NCBI GenBank assembly: GCA_016210485.1
Contig: JACQUD010000012.1
Coordinates: 1-48,764, forward strand
DNA length: 48,764 bases
Direction of reading: 5' to 3'
From: Chloroflexota bacterium
Lineage (GTDB): Bacteria > Chloroflexota > Dehalococcoidia > JACQUD01
Below, one piece after another: positions 25,344 to 33,709 of the stretch (the first letter of the stretch is position 1; every line of letters begins with the position of its first letter). The notes beneath the pieces were generated by a model, which did not search any database, was not told where the DNA came from, and saw only the letters and a list, made by a program, of their open reading frames with translations. The translations under genes were made by a program, and so were the position numbers.

Positions 25344-26636
25344 ATGGGAGACACATCGCTAAATGCCCTCAGCTTATCTCCCTTGTCCCTACCCATCCTC
25401 GGTGCTATACTCGAAGCTGAACTTGGGAGGAGCCTCTTGTCTCTAGATTTGTATCTTGTATCTCACCAGGTGGCTCAGATGGCCTCCCGCCTCCGCGCCG
25501 ATAAGCAGGAACGACACCATCGCCTGGAGGTGGCTCTGGAGACCCTGGAAACGCAGTCGCCCCGGTGGCGGGAACTGGAGGAAAAGAGACAGGCCAGCAA
25601 GGGCCGGCTGGCCTTCTCCGGCCCGGCCGGGCTGATAGCCGGCCTGGGTGAAGCCTACGATGCCCCGAACCCGCCCTCTGATTATGCCGTGCTGGCCTCC
25701 GATGGCTCTCATATAGACGTTGACCGCAACGCCCCGGCATCGTGCTACCTCATCAACATCGGCACCGTAAAGCTCGAATACGGCGCCCATCCTCAGGCCA
25801 GCCTGAGCAACTCCCCTCGCCTCGCCTTCCAGGAGGATAGGGCCATAGTGGCCCCTCAGGGCAGCGACCAGGAGCCTCTGCAAGGGGCGGTCCTGGCTGC
25901 CCAGCGCACCGTGGAGGAGTGCCGGGCTTTGGCCGACCTGTCCCAAAGCACCCCCACCCCCGCCTTGGGCCTGCTGGACGGTTCCCTCATCCTCTGGGGC
26001 CTTGCCGGCCAGGAATACGACGGCCCCAGGAGGTTCGTCCGAGACGCGCTTTTAAGCCGGGGCCTGGTGCCGGCCCTGGACGAGCTGGCGAGGCGAGAGG
26101 GCCTGGCCCTGGCCAGCTATATAAGCCTCCCCGGCGCCGCCGAGGTGGTGAACACCCTGCGCCTGGGACTGTGCCCCCTGGAGCCGGCCAACTGCGACCG
26201 ATGTCGAAAAGAGAGGGGGGTTCAGGAGTGTCAGGCCATATCGGGAGTGCTGGACCGGCACCTCTTCGGGGAGTGGCTGGAGCCAGGACAGCGCTCCGCC
26301 CTCTTCCTCAGCCCATCCCGCATCGTCCAGGACTACTATGGCCCCCATCGGGTAGCCTTCTTCTACCTTCGCCTGGAGGAGGAGGTGGCCCGGGTGGAAG
26401 TGCCCCTGTGGGTGGAGGAACGTGGCCTCCTGGGCCTGGTCCATTCCCTTCTCCTGGAGCAGTGCCGCCTGGGCATGGGCTACCCCGTAGCTTTATCCGA
26501 GGCCCACGAGCAGGCTGTCCTCACCACCGCCGACCGCGAGGCCTTCTGGGCACTGGTAAGCAGAGAGATGTCCGGCCAGGGCCTGGAGGTGGGCACCTCG
26601 GCCAAGAGCCTGAGCAAGAGACGGCGATGGCTCTGA
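25344..26636 (+). CDS. nurA: NurA-domain nuclease
   Basis: 430 residues. The NurA domain is recognised from YAVLASDGSHIDVDRNAPASCYLINIG (about 111-137; the DGSHI aspartate binds metal), LGLLDGSLILWGL (second acidic motif), and the late LVHSLLLEQCRLGMGYPVALSEAHEQAVLTTADREAF. NurA is a 5'-3' exonuclease/endonuclease that works with the HerA translocase in DNA-end resection in archaea; Chloroflexota are among the bacteria that have it. The next two genes are its partners. A GGAAAGG lies before the ATG. Confidence 0.9.
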   Translation: MGDTSLNALSLSPLSLPILGAILEAELGRSLLSLDLYLVSHQVAQMASRLRADKQERHHRLEVALETLETQSPRWRELEEKRQASKGRLAFSGPAGLIAGLGEAYDAPNPPSDYAVLASDGSHIDVDRNAPASCYLINIGTVKLEYGAHPQASLSNSPRLAFQEDRAIVAPQGSDQEPLQGAVLAAQRTVEECRALADLSQSTPTPALGLLDGSLILWGLAGQEYDGPRRFVRDALLSRGLVPALDELARREGLALASYISLPGAAEVVNTLRLGLCPLEPANCDRCRKERGVQECQAISGVLDRHLFGEWLEPGQRSALFLSPSRIVQDYYGPHRVAFFYLRLEEEVARVEVPLWVEERGLLGLVHSLLLEQCRLGMGYPVALSEAHEQAVLTTADREAFWALVSREMSGQGLEVGTSAKSLSKRRRWL

Positions 26637-26727
26637 CCCAGAAGGCTATTCGGGAAATGCCGCTCGCCCTTCGAGGACCTCAGAGTGAGCGGATACCACT
26701 GCCCGCTCGTGGTGAGGTTCTCGAACC

Positions 26728-27342
26728 ATGAGCGGCCCTACTACCGGTGACGCTGGGGGCAAGTCGGCCATGGAGATTGCTGTGAAGGTTGGCGAGGTCA
26801 TCGAAGCTCGCACCGAGGAGTTCCAGGCCGAGAGCGCCACCCTTCACCAACCCCCGCCCCTGGGCAGCCTGATATGGGTCCGAGAAGGAGAGATAGACAT
26901 CTACGCTGTGACGGGGAGCGCCGCCACTGGCAGCCGGGAGCCGGGCCGCCAGGCCGTGGCCCTGGGACAGGATGAAGAAGAGCTACCCCAGGCCTATCCC
27001 CAGCTATCCAAACTCCTGCGCACCACCTTCGTCGGGCTGGTGGTCGGCTACCAGGAGAAGGGAGAGCTTCGTCACTACCTGCCTCCCCGCCCCGTCCGTC
27101 TCCACAACTTTGTCTACCTGTGCCCCTCCGAGGAAGCCCAGCGCTTCACCCGGTCTTTGGATTTCCTATCCCTCTTGGCTGCCCAGAGGCAAGACGAGGC
27201 CCTGGGAGCCTGCCTGCGCCTGGTAAGCCATGTCCACCCCAACGCCGAGGCCTTCCTGGTCGGGGCGGGCCGGGAGCTGGTGCCCCTCCTGGCCGGCGAT
27301 GTGGGCCGCCTCCACGCTTTGCTGCGGAGGCTCCGGCCATGA
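26728..27342 (+). CDS. HAS-barrel domain protein of the nurA-herA operon
   Basis: 204 residues. After a short polar N-terminus comes EIAVKVGEVIEARTEEFQAESATLHQPPPLGSLIWV, which resembles the HAS barrel (HerA/ATP synthase beta-barrel) also seen at the start of HerA. An ATG at 26770 could be the true start (MEIAVKVGEV). The second half is helical. Its TGA overlaps the herA ATG, so the products are made together. It may be an additional ring or clamp subunit of the NurA-HerA machine; the function is inferred from position. Confidence 0.75.
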   Translation: MSGPTTGDAGGKSAMEIAVKVGEVIEARTEEFQAESATLHQPPPLGSLIWVREGEIDIYAVTGSAATGSREPGRQAVALGQDEEELPQAYPQLSKLLRTTFVGLVVGYQEKGELRHYLPPRPVRLHNFVYLCPSEEAQRFTRSLDFLSLLAAQRQDEALGACLRLVSHVHPNAEAFLVGAGRELVPLLAGDVGRLHALLRRLRP

Positions 27343-28925
27343 CCGAATACCTGGGCAAGGTAACAGAAGGCTCCCTGTCCCGGGGCCTGATGGTCCGCCT
27401 GGAAGCCCCTATTGAGGAGGTCCGGGCGGGCCGCCTGGTGGCCATCCAGGGGGAGAACCGCCGCTTCCTGGGCTACATCAGCGATGTCAGCCTGGCAAGC
27501 CTCTCACCTCAGCTGGCCAGCGCCCCTCCTCCCTCAGACCCCTTCCTGGCCCAGGTCCTGGCCGGGACCGGATACTACGGCCAGGCCCGGGTCCTGCCCA
27601 AGCTCATCCTGGGCGAGCCCTCGGCCCTGCTGGAAGGCCCTCAGCCCGCCACAGCCATACCCCCTCACTTCTCCCCCGTCCATGAGGCCTCCCAGCAGGA
27701 TGTCGAGCTGGTCTACGGTCGGGAGGACAAGCGACGCTTCGTCGTAGGCAGCCCCCTGGACATGGAGGTCAAAGTCTGCCTGGATGCCCCCCTCTTCGTC
27801 CAGCGCTCCAACGGCGTCTTCGGAAAGACAGGCTCCGGAAAGACCTTCTTCACCCGCCTGCTCCTGATCAACCTCATCCAGAAGGGGGAAGCGGTGAATC
27901 TGGTCTTCGATATGCACGGCGAATACGGTTGGGGCCGCCCCACCGAGTCCGGGGTCGAGGCCAAGGGACTGAAGCAGACCGCCGTGGCCTCTCGGGTGGC
28001 CGTCTTCGCCCTGGACAGAGAGGCGGCCCAGCGGCGTCGCGTCAGCCCCGACCACATCGTGGAGATTGGATACGAACAGATAGAGCCCGAGGACATGGGG
28101 CTCCTCCGCCAGGCCCTGAATCTAACTGCCATCGCTGCCGAGGCTACCTACACCTTGACCAAGCGCTACAGACAGGGGTGGCTGGCCAAAGCCCTCTCCC
28201 TCACCGACGAGGAGCTGAAAGAACTAAATATCCCTGACATGACCTACGATAACCTGCGCCGAGGCCTGGATAGGCTGCGCCGCCTCCCCTTCCTGGTGGA
28301 GCACCCCCCCGAGGACTCGGTGGGGCGCATCCTGAAGGCACTCCAGGAGGGAACCAGCGTCGTCCTGGACTTCGGCAGGCACAGCGACCTCACGACCTAT
28401 GTCCTGGTGGCCAACGTCCTCACCCGCCGTCTCCATGAGATATATCAGAAGCTCACCGACCAGGCCCAGGCCGAGGGCGCTCCCGGCCCTACCCCCCTGG
28501 TCATCACCATCGAGGAGGCCCATCGCTTCCTGGCCCCGGAGGTGGCCGGGCAGACCATCTTCGGCACCATCGCCCGAGAGATGCGAAAATACAACGTGAC
28601 CCTCCTGGTGATAGACCAGCGGCCCAGCGGCATAGACCCGGAGGTGCTCTCCCAGTTGGGCACCCGGGTCCTCTTCCCCCTGGACGATGAGCGAGACATA
28701 GAGGCCGCCCTGGCTGGGTCGCAGGACCGGGCCGAGCTGAAGAACGTGCTCTCCCGCCTGCCCACCCAACGCCATGCTCTCATCCTGGGCCACGCCCTGC
28801 CCATGCCCCTGGCCATCCAGGTGGAGGACGTGACCTCTTCCCAATTCCTGTCCAAATATGGCGTGCCCCGAGCCGGAGAGGGGCGACCCCGCTCGAAGAT
28901 AGGAGACCTTTTCCCAGATGAGTAG
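27339..28925 (+). CDS. herA: HerA-type DNA translocase ATPase
   Basis: 528 residues from the ATG at 27339 that overlaps the previous stop (ATGA). A longer frame from 27120 runs antisensibly through the preceding gene and is rejected. HAS-type barrel at residues 1-95, Walker A GKTGSGKT at 162-169, the FDMHGEYGWG segment at 190-199, Walker B VITIEEAHRF at 388-397, and sensor/arginine region IDQRPSGIDPEVLSQLGTRV. HerA is a hexameric pump of the FtsK/HerA class that drives NurA. The order nurA, barrel protein, herA indicates a DNA-end processing unit. Confidence 0.93.
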   Translation: MTEYLGKVTEGSLSRGLMVRLEAPIEEVRAGRLVAIQGENRRFLGYISDVSLASLSPQLASAPPPSDPFLAQVLAGTGYYGQARVLPKLILGEPSALLEGPQPATAIPPHFSPVHEASQQDVELVYGREDKRRFVVGSPLDMEVKVCLDAPLFVQRSNGVFGKTGSGKTFFTRLLLINLIQKGEAVNLVFDMHGEYGWGRPTESGVEAKGLKQTAVASRVAVFALDREAAQRRRVSPDHIVEIGYEQIEPEDMGLLRQALNLTAIAAEATYTLTKRYRQGWLAKALSLTDEELKELNIPDMTYDNLRRGLDRLRRLPFLVEHPPEDSVGRILKALQEGTSVVLDFGRHSDLTTYVLVANVLTRRLHEIYQKLTDQAQAEGAPGPTPLVITIEEAHRFLAPEVAGQTIFGTIAREMRKYNVTLLVIDQRPSGIDPEVLSQLGTRVLFPLDDERDIEAALAGSQDRAELKNVLSRLPTQRHALILGHALPMPLAIQVEDVTSSQFLSKYGVPRAGEGRPRSKIGDLFPDE

Positions 28926-28967
28926 GGCAGGCAGATATCGTTCGACAGCGGGAGCCCAGAGGGACAT

Positions 28968-28986
28968 AAGCCCCTTCAGGCTTTTT
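28968..28986 (+). terminator. Weak intrinsic terminator after herA
   Basis: AAGCC, six-base loop, GGCTT followed by more T residues (five T in a row at 28982-28986). Short stem, so only moderately convincing. Confidence 0.4.
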
Positions 28987-29032
28987 CTCCTCCCCATCTC
29001 CTCCCAGGAGGAGGGAGACTAAGGGGGTGAGG
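28981..29032. repeat. GA/CT-rich hairpin repeat (copy also at 44471-44520)
   Basis: TTTCTCCTCCCCATCTCCTC, then AGGAGGAGGG and TAAGGGGGTG. The same order (TTTCTCTCCCC, CTCTCCTT, AGGAGAGGGG, TAAAGGGGGTGG) occurs near 44.5 kb. It looks like a dispersed intergenic palindrome. Confidence 0.5.
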
Positions 29033-29097
29033 TCGATAAGCCATCGCTAATTCACGTGATTTACAGAGTTTCCCAACGCTCTCTGGGGAGGTATGAC

Positions 29098-30165
29098 ATG
29101 AAAATATTTGACTACATGGCCCAGTATGACTACGAGCAGGTGGTCCTCTGCACCGATAAGGCGGTGGGCCTCAGAGCCATCATCGCCATCCACGACACCA
29201 CCCTGGGCCCATCCCTGGGCGGGTGCCGAATGTGGCCCTATGCCTCCGAGGAAGAGGCCATCCTGGATGCCCTGCGCCTGGCCCGAGGCATGACCTATAA
29301 AAACGCCGCCGCCGGCCTGGACATGGGCGGGGGCAAGGCCACCATCATCGCTGACCCGGCTCGGGACAAGTCCGAGGCCCTGATGCGCGCCTTCGGTAGG
29401 TTCGTGGAGAGCCTGGGGGGACGCTACATCACCACCGAGGATGTGGGTGTGACCACCAAGGACATGGAGTTTATCAGCACCGAGACCTCCCATGTCGTCG
29501 GCCTGCCCCTGGCCCTGGGGGGCTCGGGGGACCCCTCTTCGGCCACCGCCGTGGGGCTCTTGGAGGCCATGAAGGTCTGCGCCCGGGAGGCCTGGGGCAG
29601 CGAGTCCCTTAAGGGCAAGACCGTGGCCGTCCAGGGGCTGGGCAAGGTGGCCACCTATCTCTTGCCTTACCTCCAGAAGGGAGGAGCCAAAGTGGTGGGT
29701 TGCGACGTTAGGCGAGAGGTGGCCCAAGGGCACAAGAAAGAGTATGCCATCGAGATCGTGCCCCCGGAGAAAATTTACGACGTCCCCTGCGATATCTTCT
29801 CCCCCTGCGCCCTGGGCGCTGTGCTCAACGACAAAACTATCCCCAGGTTGAAGTGCCGGATGGTAGTGGGTTGTGCCAACAACCAGCTCGCCGAGGACCG
29901 TCATGGTCAAGCGCTGATGGATAGAGGCATCCTTTATGCCCCTGACTTCATCGTCAACGCCGGAGGCGTCATCAATTTATCCTTCGAGTTCACCGGCTAC
30001 GACCCCGAGGCAGCCCTGGACAGGGTTAAGGGGATTTACCACACCATGGAGCAGGTGCTGGCCAGGGCCAAGTCTCAGGGCATCACCACCGCCCAGGCCG
30101 CCGACCTTCTGGCCGAGGAGAGGATCCAGTCAGTTCGCCACATAAAAAAACTCTACTTCGAATAG
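29098..30165 (+). CDS. Leucine dehydrogenase-type amino acid dehydrogenase
   Basis: 355 residues, the size of leucine/valine dehydrogenases and shorter than glutamate dehydrogenase. It reversibly deaminates a branched-chain amino acid with NAD. The catalytic lysines are in MTYKNAAAGLDMGGGKATI; TTEDVGVTTKDME follows; the Rossmann motif is VAVQGLGKVATYLL; NAGGVINL is near the end. Start chosen at 29098, seven bases behind GGGGAGG. A 17-bp hairpin lies 15 bases after the stop. Confidence 0.9.
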   Translation: MKIFDYMAQYDYEQVVLCTDKAVGLRAIIAIHDTTLGPSLGGCRMWPYASEEEAILDALRLARGMTYKNAAAGLDMGGGKATIIADPARDKSEALMRAFGRFVESLGGRYITTEDVGVTTKDMEFISTETSHVVGLPLALGGSGDPSSATAVGLLEAMKVCAREAWGSESLKGKTVAVQGLGKVATYLLPYLQKGGAKVVGCDVRREVAQGHKKEYAIEIVPPEKIYDVPCDIFSPCALGAVLNDKTIPRLKCRMVVGCANNQLAEDRHGQALMDRGILYAPDFIVNAGGVINLSFEFTGYDPEAALDRVKGIYHTMEQVLARAKSQGITTAQAADLLAEERIQSVRHIKKLYFE

Positions 30166-30180
30166 GAAATAAAGCCTCTA

Positions 30181-30217
30181 AAAGCTACGGCCTCCCCAGA
30201 GGGGAGGCCGTAGCTTT
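30181..30217. terminator. Bidirectional terminator between leucine dehydrogenase and the micro-gene pair
   Basis: Perfect 17-bp stem AAAGCTACGGCCTCCCC / GGGGAGGCCGTAGCTTT with an AGA loop. The T tail is short on the plus strand and CTTTTAG on the minus strand. It would end the dehydrogenase message and the micro-gene message coming from the other side. Confidence 0.75.
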
Positions 30218-30241
30218 CAATAACTGTGCGTCGGTTAAAGC

Positions 30242-30298
30242 CTACCTCTTCGGGGCGGGCTTGCCAGCGCCGGGCTTAGGGGCCTGCTTATAAAGCAT
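30242..30298 (-). CDS. Micro-gene 2: 18-residue basic peptide
   Basis: MLYKQAPKPGAGKPAPKR, stop TAG. It is preceded by AAGGAGGTGA with a seven-base gap to the ATG, an almost perfect complement of the 16S tail. The peptide resembles that of the upstream micro-gene: K-x-A-x-K-P early and KPAPK(R/K) at the end. The stop is 24 bases before the 17-bp hairpin, so the pair forms a compact unit. I know no family for it. It might bind RNA or the ribosome given its charge, but this is only a guess. The real gene could also be a leader or regulatory ORF. Confidence 0.55.
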   Translation of the reverse strand: MLYKQAPKPGAGKPAPKR

Positions 30299-30352
30299 TC
30301 TATTATCACCTCCTTCTTAAACATACGTCACGTAAGCATAAAGAGCCCTAAT

Positions 30353-30397
30353 TTACTTCTTCTTGGGAGCTGGCTTCGATGCCTTCTTGCAACGCAT
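30353..30397 (-). CDS. Micro-gene 1: 14-residue basic peptide
   Basis: MRCKKASKPAPKKK, stop TAA, seven basic residues of 14. Its ribosome binding site AAGGAGGTGATAGTATA has the same core and the same seven-base spacing as that of micro-gene 2, 54 bases further down. Such long Shine-Dalgarno sequences are rare in this window; most real genes have GGAGG or less. Two near-identical sites with related peptides argue for real, duplicated translation units. No clear promoter is seen upstream of 30420. Confidence 0.55.
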   Translation of the reverse strand: MRCKKASKPAPKKK

Positions 30398-30573
30398 TAT
30401 ACTATCACCTCCTTTTCATTTGATGGAAAAATTCTGGACTTTCAGAGCCAGCCTTTGGCTCAACCAAACCCTTTCCCCAAGACCACCACCCAGCGTCTCA
30501 GGCCACATCTTCCAGAGGAGAGCGATGCTGAGTAGAGGGGGGACGGCCATCGTAGGGGCATTAAAAAACTTCA

Positions 30574-30621
30574 TGGGCTTCTCCAGAGTTCGACTCCAGA
30601 GAAGCCCATAATGGGCTTTTC
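30574..30621. terminator. Three-segment hairpin, terminator or switch
   Basis: TGGGCTTCTC (30574-30583), GAGAAGCCCA (30599-30608), TGGGCTTTTC (30612-30621). The middle segment can pair with either neighbour. In the first pairing the loop holds a mini-stem GAGT-TCG-ACTC. On the minus strand a T-run (GTTTTTT, ending near 30563) follows, which would suit termination of the restriction-modification message. On the plus strand the second pairing ends in TTTT. Confidence 0.5.
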
Positions 30622-30761
30622 ATAGGGCATACTATGTTTATGGAAGGGACTTCCTAGCCCCGGCACCCAGAAGCATGAACTAATATTCATGATTTCTTGG
30701 CACCAAGAATAGCATATAGAGCCCTGTTTGTCAATACCCCAGGATGAGGAAATTCAGCAAA

Positions 30762-30787
30762 ATACCCCACGCTTAAGTGTGTGGTAT
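30762..30787. repeat. TTAA-centred palindrome downstream of the restriction-modification gene
   Basis: ATACCCCACGC-TT-AA-GTGTGTGGTAT: 26 bases, one mismatch and one G-T pair. It begins ten bases after the gene's stop. On the minus strand it is followed by TTTT, so it may also serve as terminator. Arms and TTAA centre match the perfect palindrome at 33706-33733. Confidence 0.6.
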
Positions 30788-30797
30788 AAGGGCAGGG

Positions 30798-33695
30798 CTA
30801 GTTGAAGCTCTCCTCCACCAGGCGGCGCTCCTCCCGGGTGAAGCCGTAGAGGTCATAGACCAGGTCATCTATCTCCCCGTCGGTGCGGGCGATGTCCCGC
30901 TCCATGTCCTCCCGCTCGCTCTGCGGGAGGGAGCTATCCGCCTTGCGCCTGTGGAACTCTAGCATCCGCTCCACCAGGGCCACCAGCCGGTCGTGCAGCG
31001 CCTTATCCTCCGGGTTGGCGAAGTCTATGCGGCGGATGGGGAGGCGCTTGAGAAACATGGTCTTGTATATGTAAAAACCACCCATCTTTGGCACCGTAAT
31101 ACGCTTGTAGTAGTATTCGAGCAGCTTGGAATTTAGCAATCCAACGACGAAGCGTTCATATCCAATACTTCTGTCCTTCAGAATGATGCTGCACACAGTA
31201 TCCATGTAAAATTGCTGCGCTGTGGACGAGGCGAACTTGGCACCTGCCGCTATTTCTTGGACAACTATCTTGCGAACGGCCTGCCTGCCGAAACCCCTCT
31301 CATTCCAGAGTTCATACCACGCCTTGTTGGAACGCTCAAAATAGCCACGACCACCTAGATCTGACTTGCGCCTGTAGAGATACTGGTATACTTTGGGATA
31401 AGCTTCCCTCAGCTCATCTTCGGATATGACAACGCTCTTGTCGTCAACGTCTTTGTATGGATAAATGAGAACGTGAGTTAGGGGTTCAAGAAAGTAGCGT
31501 TCTATATGCTTGCCTTGGATCGCCGGGTGAATGAGACTTTGTTCAAGCCCCAGTTTATGGGCCTCATTACGCAGGAGTAAGAAAACCGAATTTTCACCCG
31601 TCACTACTCCTTCATATATTCCCTCGGTAAGATCACCCAGAGGCGTTGCAGGCGCTGCCTCAATACGCTTAATCAGGCCTTGATGGTCTGGCGGTACGAA
31701 CACCCAACCGGAGCGAGAGAGGGCAGATTGCCTAACCTCATAGCCTCCCTTATCAATGCCACCCGGATAGTAAGCGATCGCATGTCCCTCGGGCTTTGTT
31801 TTCCTCAAAACGAGAATGCAGGTGTAATTGATCGCCCCCTCGAACACTTGACCATGCTCGAAGTCAACGATGGTATCTATTTGCACCTCATCTTGAAGGA
31901 ACTTGCGGAGAGCCCAACCGTGTTGGCGTTTCATGAAATTAGTCGGACATATGAACCCCAGAAGACCTCCCTCCTTAAGTAAACTGAGGCCTTTTTCTAT
32001 GAACGGCATGTACAAATCAAACCTACCTATGGCGCACCCATAATGGTCTCGGTAGAACCGCTTATCTTCTCCTATCCCTTGGAAGCCCAAATACGGCGGA
32101 TTCCCAATCACCACGTCGAAGCCGCCCCGCCTCATGATTTCGGGGAACCCCTGCCCCCAGTTGAAGGGGTGCTTGTCCCGCCAGGCATCCTTGAAGTAGG
32201 GCTTCAGCTCCGCCGCGCCTCCGGAGATTAGGGAGTTGCCCCGCCGGATGTTCTCCGCCAGGGAAGGCAGGGTCTCCCGGCGAGCCAGGGCCCGTAGCAA
32301 GAGATTCAGCCGGGCGATCTGCACCGCTTGGTCATCCAGGTCCACGCCGTAGATGTTTCCGGTCAGGATGGGCAGGCGGTCTTCCTGCGGAAGTTCACCA
32401 GGGCCTTTGCTACGGACGCGGGCGTGGTAGCGCAATAGCTCATCGTAGGCCCTGATGAGGAAGGAGCCGGAGCCGCAGGCGGGGTCGAGAATCTTCATAT
32501 GGAGGATTTCGTCGTGGGTGTGCTCCGCCAGGAAACGGCCCACCGTCTGGCGCACAATATAGTCCACCACCCATCGGGGGGTGTAGTAGATGCCCTGGGC
32601 CTTGCGGCGCTGAGGCATTTCTTCCAGCCTTATGGTTGGCCGTTCCATGCCCGGCAAAGTGGTCTGAGCCTGATTCAGGCGGGAGCGCTCCTTGACCACT
32701 TGGGCCACATGCCCCAGGTATTGCTCATAGATAGAGCCCAGGACATCGGCACCAATAGCCTTGAAGTCATAGCCGGCCATCTTCCCCGGGCGGTCATAAA
32801 GACCTTCAACGATCTGGCCTAGCAGCTTATCATCCACAAAGGTCTCATCCCATGGGTCATTAGACTTAGGGAAAAGGTCGCTATCGTAACTCTGGGCGAA
32901 ATCGTGAAAGATGCTGCGGAGGCGTTCAATGAGATGACCCTTGTGCCCCGAGCTTCGCCACTGGTGGAGCTCGGCCCGCAGGCGATTTTCCTCCAGCCCC
33001 CTATCCTCGGCGTTGCGGATGAAGATGAGGCGGTTGAGTAGATGCTGAATAAGCTCATCGGCCCGAATCCGTTCAGCTAGTGGCAGCCTGGACGTATCCT
33101 TGTACTTATACTGCAGGATTTGGCTGAAAAGCTCCTCCCGCCACTGCCTCAGTTGTTCAAAGAGGGACTTCTCTACCGGAATTTGGGGAAGCATGGCGCC
33201 GTAGGCTTGAGCTTCTTTTTGGAAAGCTCCGGAGGCGAAGGCCTCTTTGGAGAGCAGCCACAGCTTATCGAAGCTGCTCAGATAGTCATCCAGGGACAAA
33301 TTCAAGAACTGGCGCTCACTCTCGGCGTGAAAGACCATGAGGCGGGCGAAGTTGGTGAGGATGGCCCAGTTGACGCCCTTGTTGTAGGCGTAAGTGATGG
33401 CCTGTTTCTTGAAAGCGGGATCATTCAGGTCCCGATGGGGGGCCTTGGCTTCGACGATGAACCGGGTTACCCCGTTGAGGCGGAAGGTATAGTCCGCCCT
33501 ATCTCCGGCAATGGTTACCTCCAGGGAGACCTCTTCGGGATTGCGGACAGCCCAGCCCAGGGCCTCGAAAAGAGGTTCGATATAGCTAGCGGCTGTCTGC
33601 CGCTCGTTGAGACGAGGCCCGCGCTGAGTCTGTTGACGGAAACGCTCGACAAGCTCTTGGATGCTCTGGCGCGCTTCTTCCTGGCTAGTCACCAT
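30798..33695 (-). CDS. Single-chain restriction-modification enzyme (type IIG, Eco57I-like)
   Basis: 965 residues. The N-terminal nuclease domain has a PD-(D/E)xK pattern (D68 in RADYTF, E82-A-K84 in FIVEAK). A helical linker leads to an N6-adenine methyltransferase with motif I DPACGSGSF (404-412), GNIYGVDLDDQAV, and catalytic GNPPYLGF (NPPY 532-535). From about 700 a TaqI-like target-recognition domain follows (LIHPAIQGKHIERYFLEPL, YYKRITVPKMGGFYIYKTMFLKRLPI). One protein could both cut and methylate. All key residues are present, so it looks active. The recognition site cannot be read from sequence. It lies alone between palindromes and seems to be translated from a leaderless message. Confidence 0.9.
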   Translation of the reverse strand: MVTSQEEARQSIQELVERFRQQTQRGPRLNERQTAASYIEPLFEALGWAVRNPEEVSLEVTIAGDRADYTFRLNGVTRFIVEAKAPHRDLNDPAFKKQAITYAYNKGVNWAILTNFARLMVFHAESERQFLNLSLDDYLSSFDKLWLLSKEAFASGAFQKEAQAYGAMLPQIPVEKSLFEQLRQWREELFSQILQYKYKDTSRLPLAERIRADELIQHLLNRLIFIRNAEDRGLEENRLRAELHQWRSSGHKGHLIERLRSIFHDFAQSYDSDLFPKSNDPWDETFVDDKLLGQIVEGLYDRPGKMAGYDFKAIGADVLGSIYEQYLGHVAQVVKERSRLNQAQTTLPGMERPTIRLEEMPQRRKAQGIYYTPRWVVDYIVRQTVGRFLAEHTHDEILHMKILDPACGSGSFLIRAYDELLRYHARVRSKGPGELPQEDRLPILTGNIYGVDLDDQAVQIARLNLLLRALARRETLPSLAENIRRGNSLISGGAAELKPYFKDAWRDKHPFNWGQGFPEIMRRGGFDVVIGNPPYLGFQGIGEDKRFYRDHYGCAIGRFDLYMPFIEKGLSLLKEGGLLGFICPTNFMKRQHGWALRKFLQDEVQIDTIVDFEHGQVFEGAINYTCILVLRKTKPEGHAIAYYPGGIDKGGYEVRQSALSRSGWVFVPPDHQGLIKRIEAAPATPLGDLTEGIYEGVVTGENSVFLLLRNEAHKLGLEQSLIHPAIQGKHIERYFLEPLTHVLIYPYKDVDDKSVVISEDELREAYPKVYQYLYRRKSDLGGRGYFERSNKAWYELWNERGFGRQAVRKIVVQEIAAGAKFASSTAQQFYMDTVCSIILKDRSIGYERFVVGLLNSKLLEYYYKRITVPKMGGFYIYKTMFLKRLPIRRIDFANPEDKALHDRLVALVERMLEFHRRKADSSLPQSEREDMERDIARTDGEIDDLVYDLYGFTREERRLVEESFN

Positions 33696-33703
33696 TTGAG
33701 GAC

Positions 33704-33709
33704 ATTATA
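33704..33709 (-). promoter_or_regulatory. -10 box of the restriction-modification gene (leaderless)
   Basis: TATAAT on the minus strand ends eight bases before the ATG at 33695, so transcription should begin at or within a base or two of the start codon. No Shine-Dalgarno is present. The palindrome at 33706-33733 covers the upstream side of this box and the spacer, so a protein bound there would block the promoter. Confidence 0.5.

Larger units (their letters stand above)
30166..30797. other. Intergenic region with micro-genes and hairpins
   Basis: 632 bases with no long gene. Besides the two micro-genes and the hairpins listed separately it holds two small inverted repeats: CATGAA-N6-TTCATG (30674-30691) and TTCTTGG-CA-CCAAGAA (30694-30709). 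ATACCCCAGGAT at 30734-30745 repeats one arm of the palindrome on the far side of the restriction-modification gene. Confidence 0.6.

Noticed and set aside
30583-30600. Possible tRNA T-arm (GAGTTCGACTC)
   Set aside because: Only the central GTTCGACTC resembles a T-loop. The stem does not extend to five pairs, and no acceptor, D or anticodon arm can be found.
30674-30709. Two small inverted repeats as regulator binding sites
   Set aside because: They lie downstream of the restriction-modification gene and far from the micro-gene start, with no promoter next to them; listed only as part of the intergenic region.
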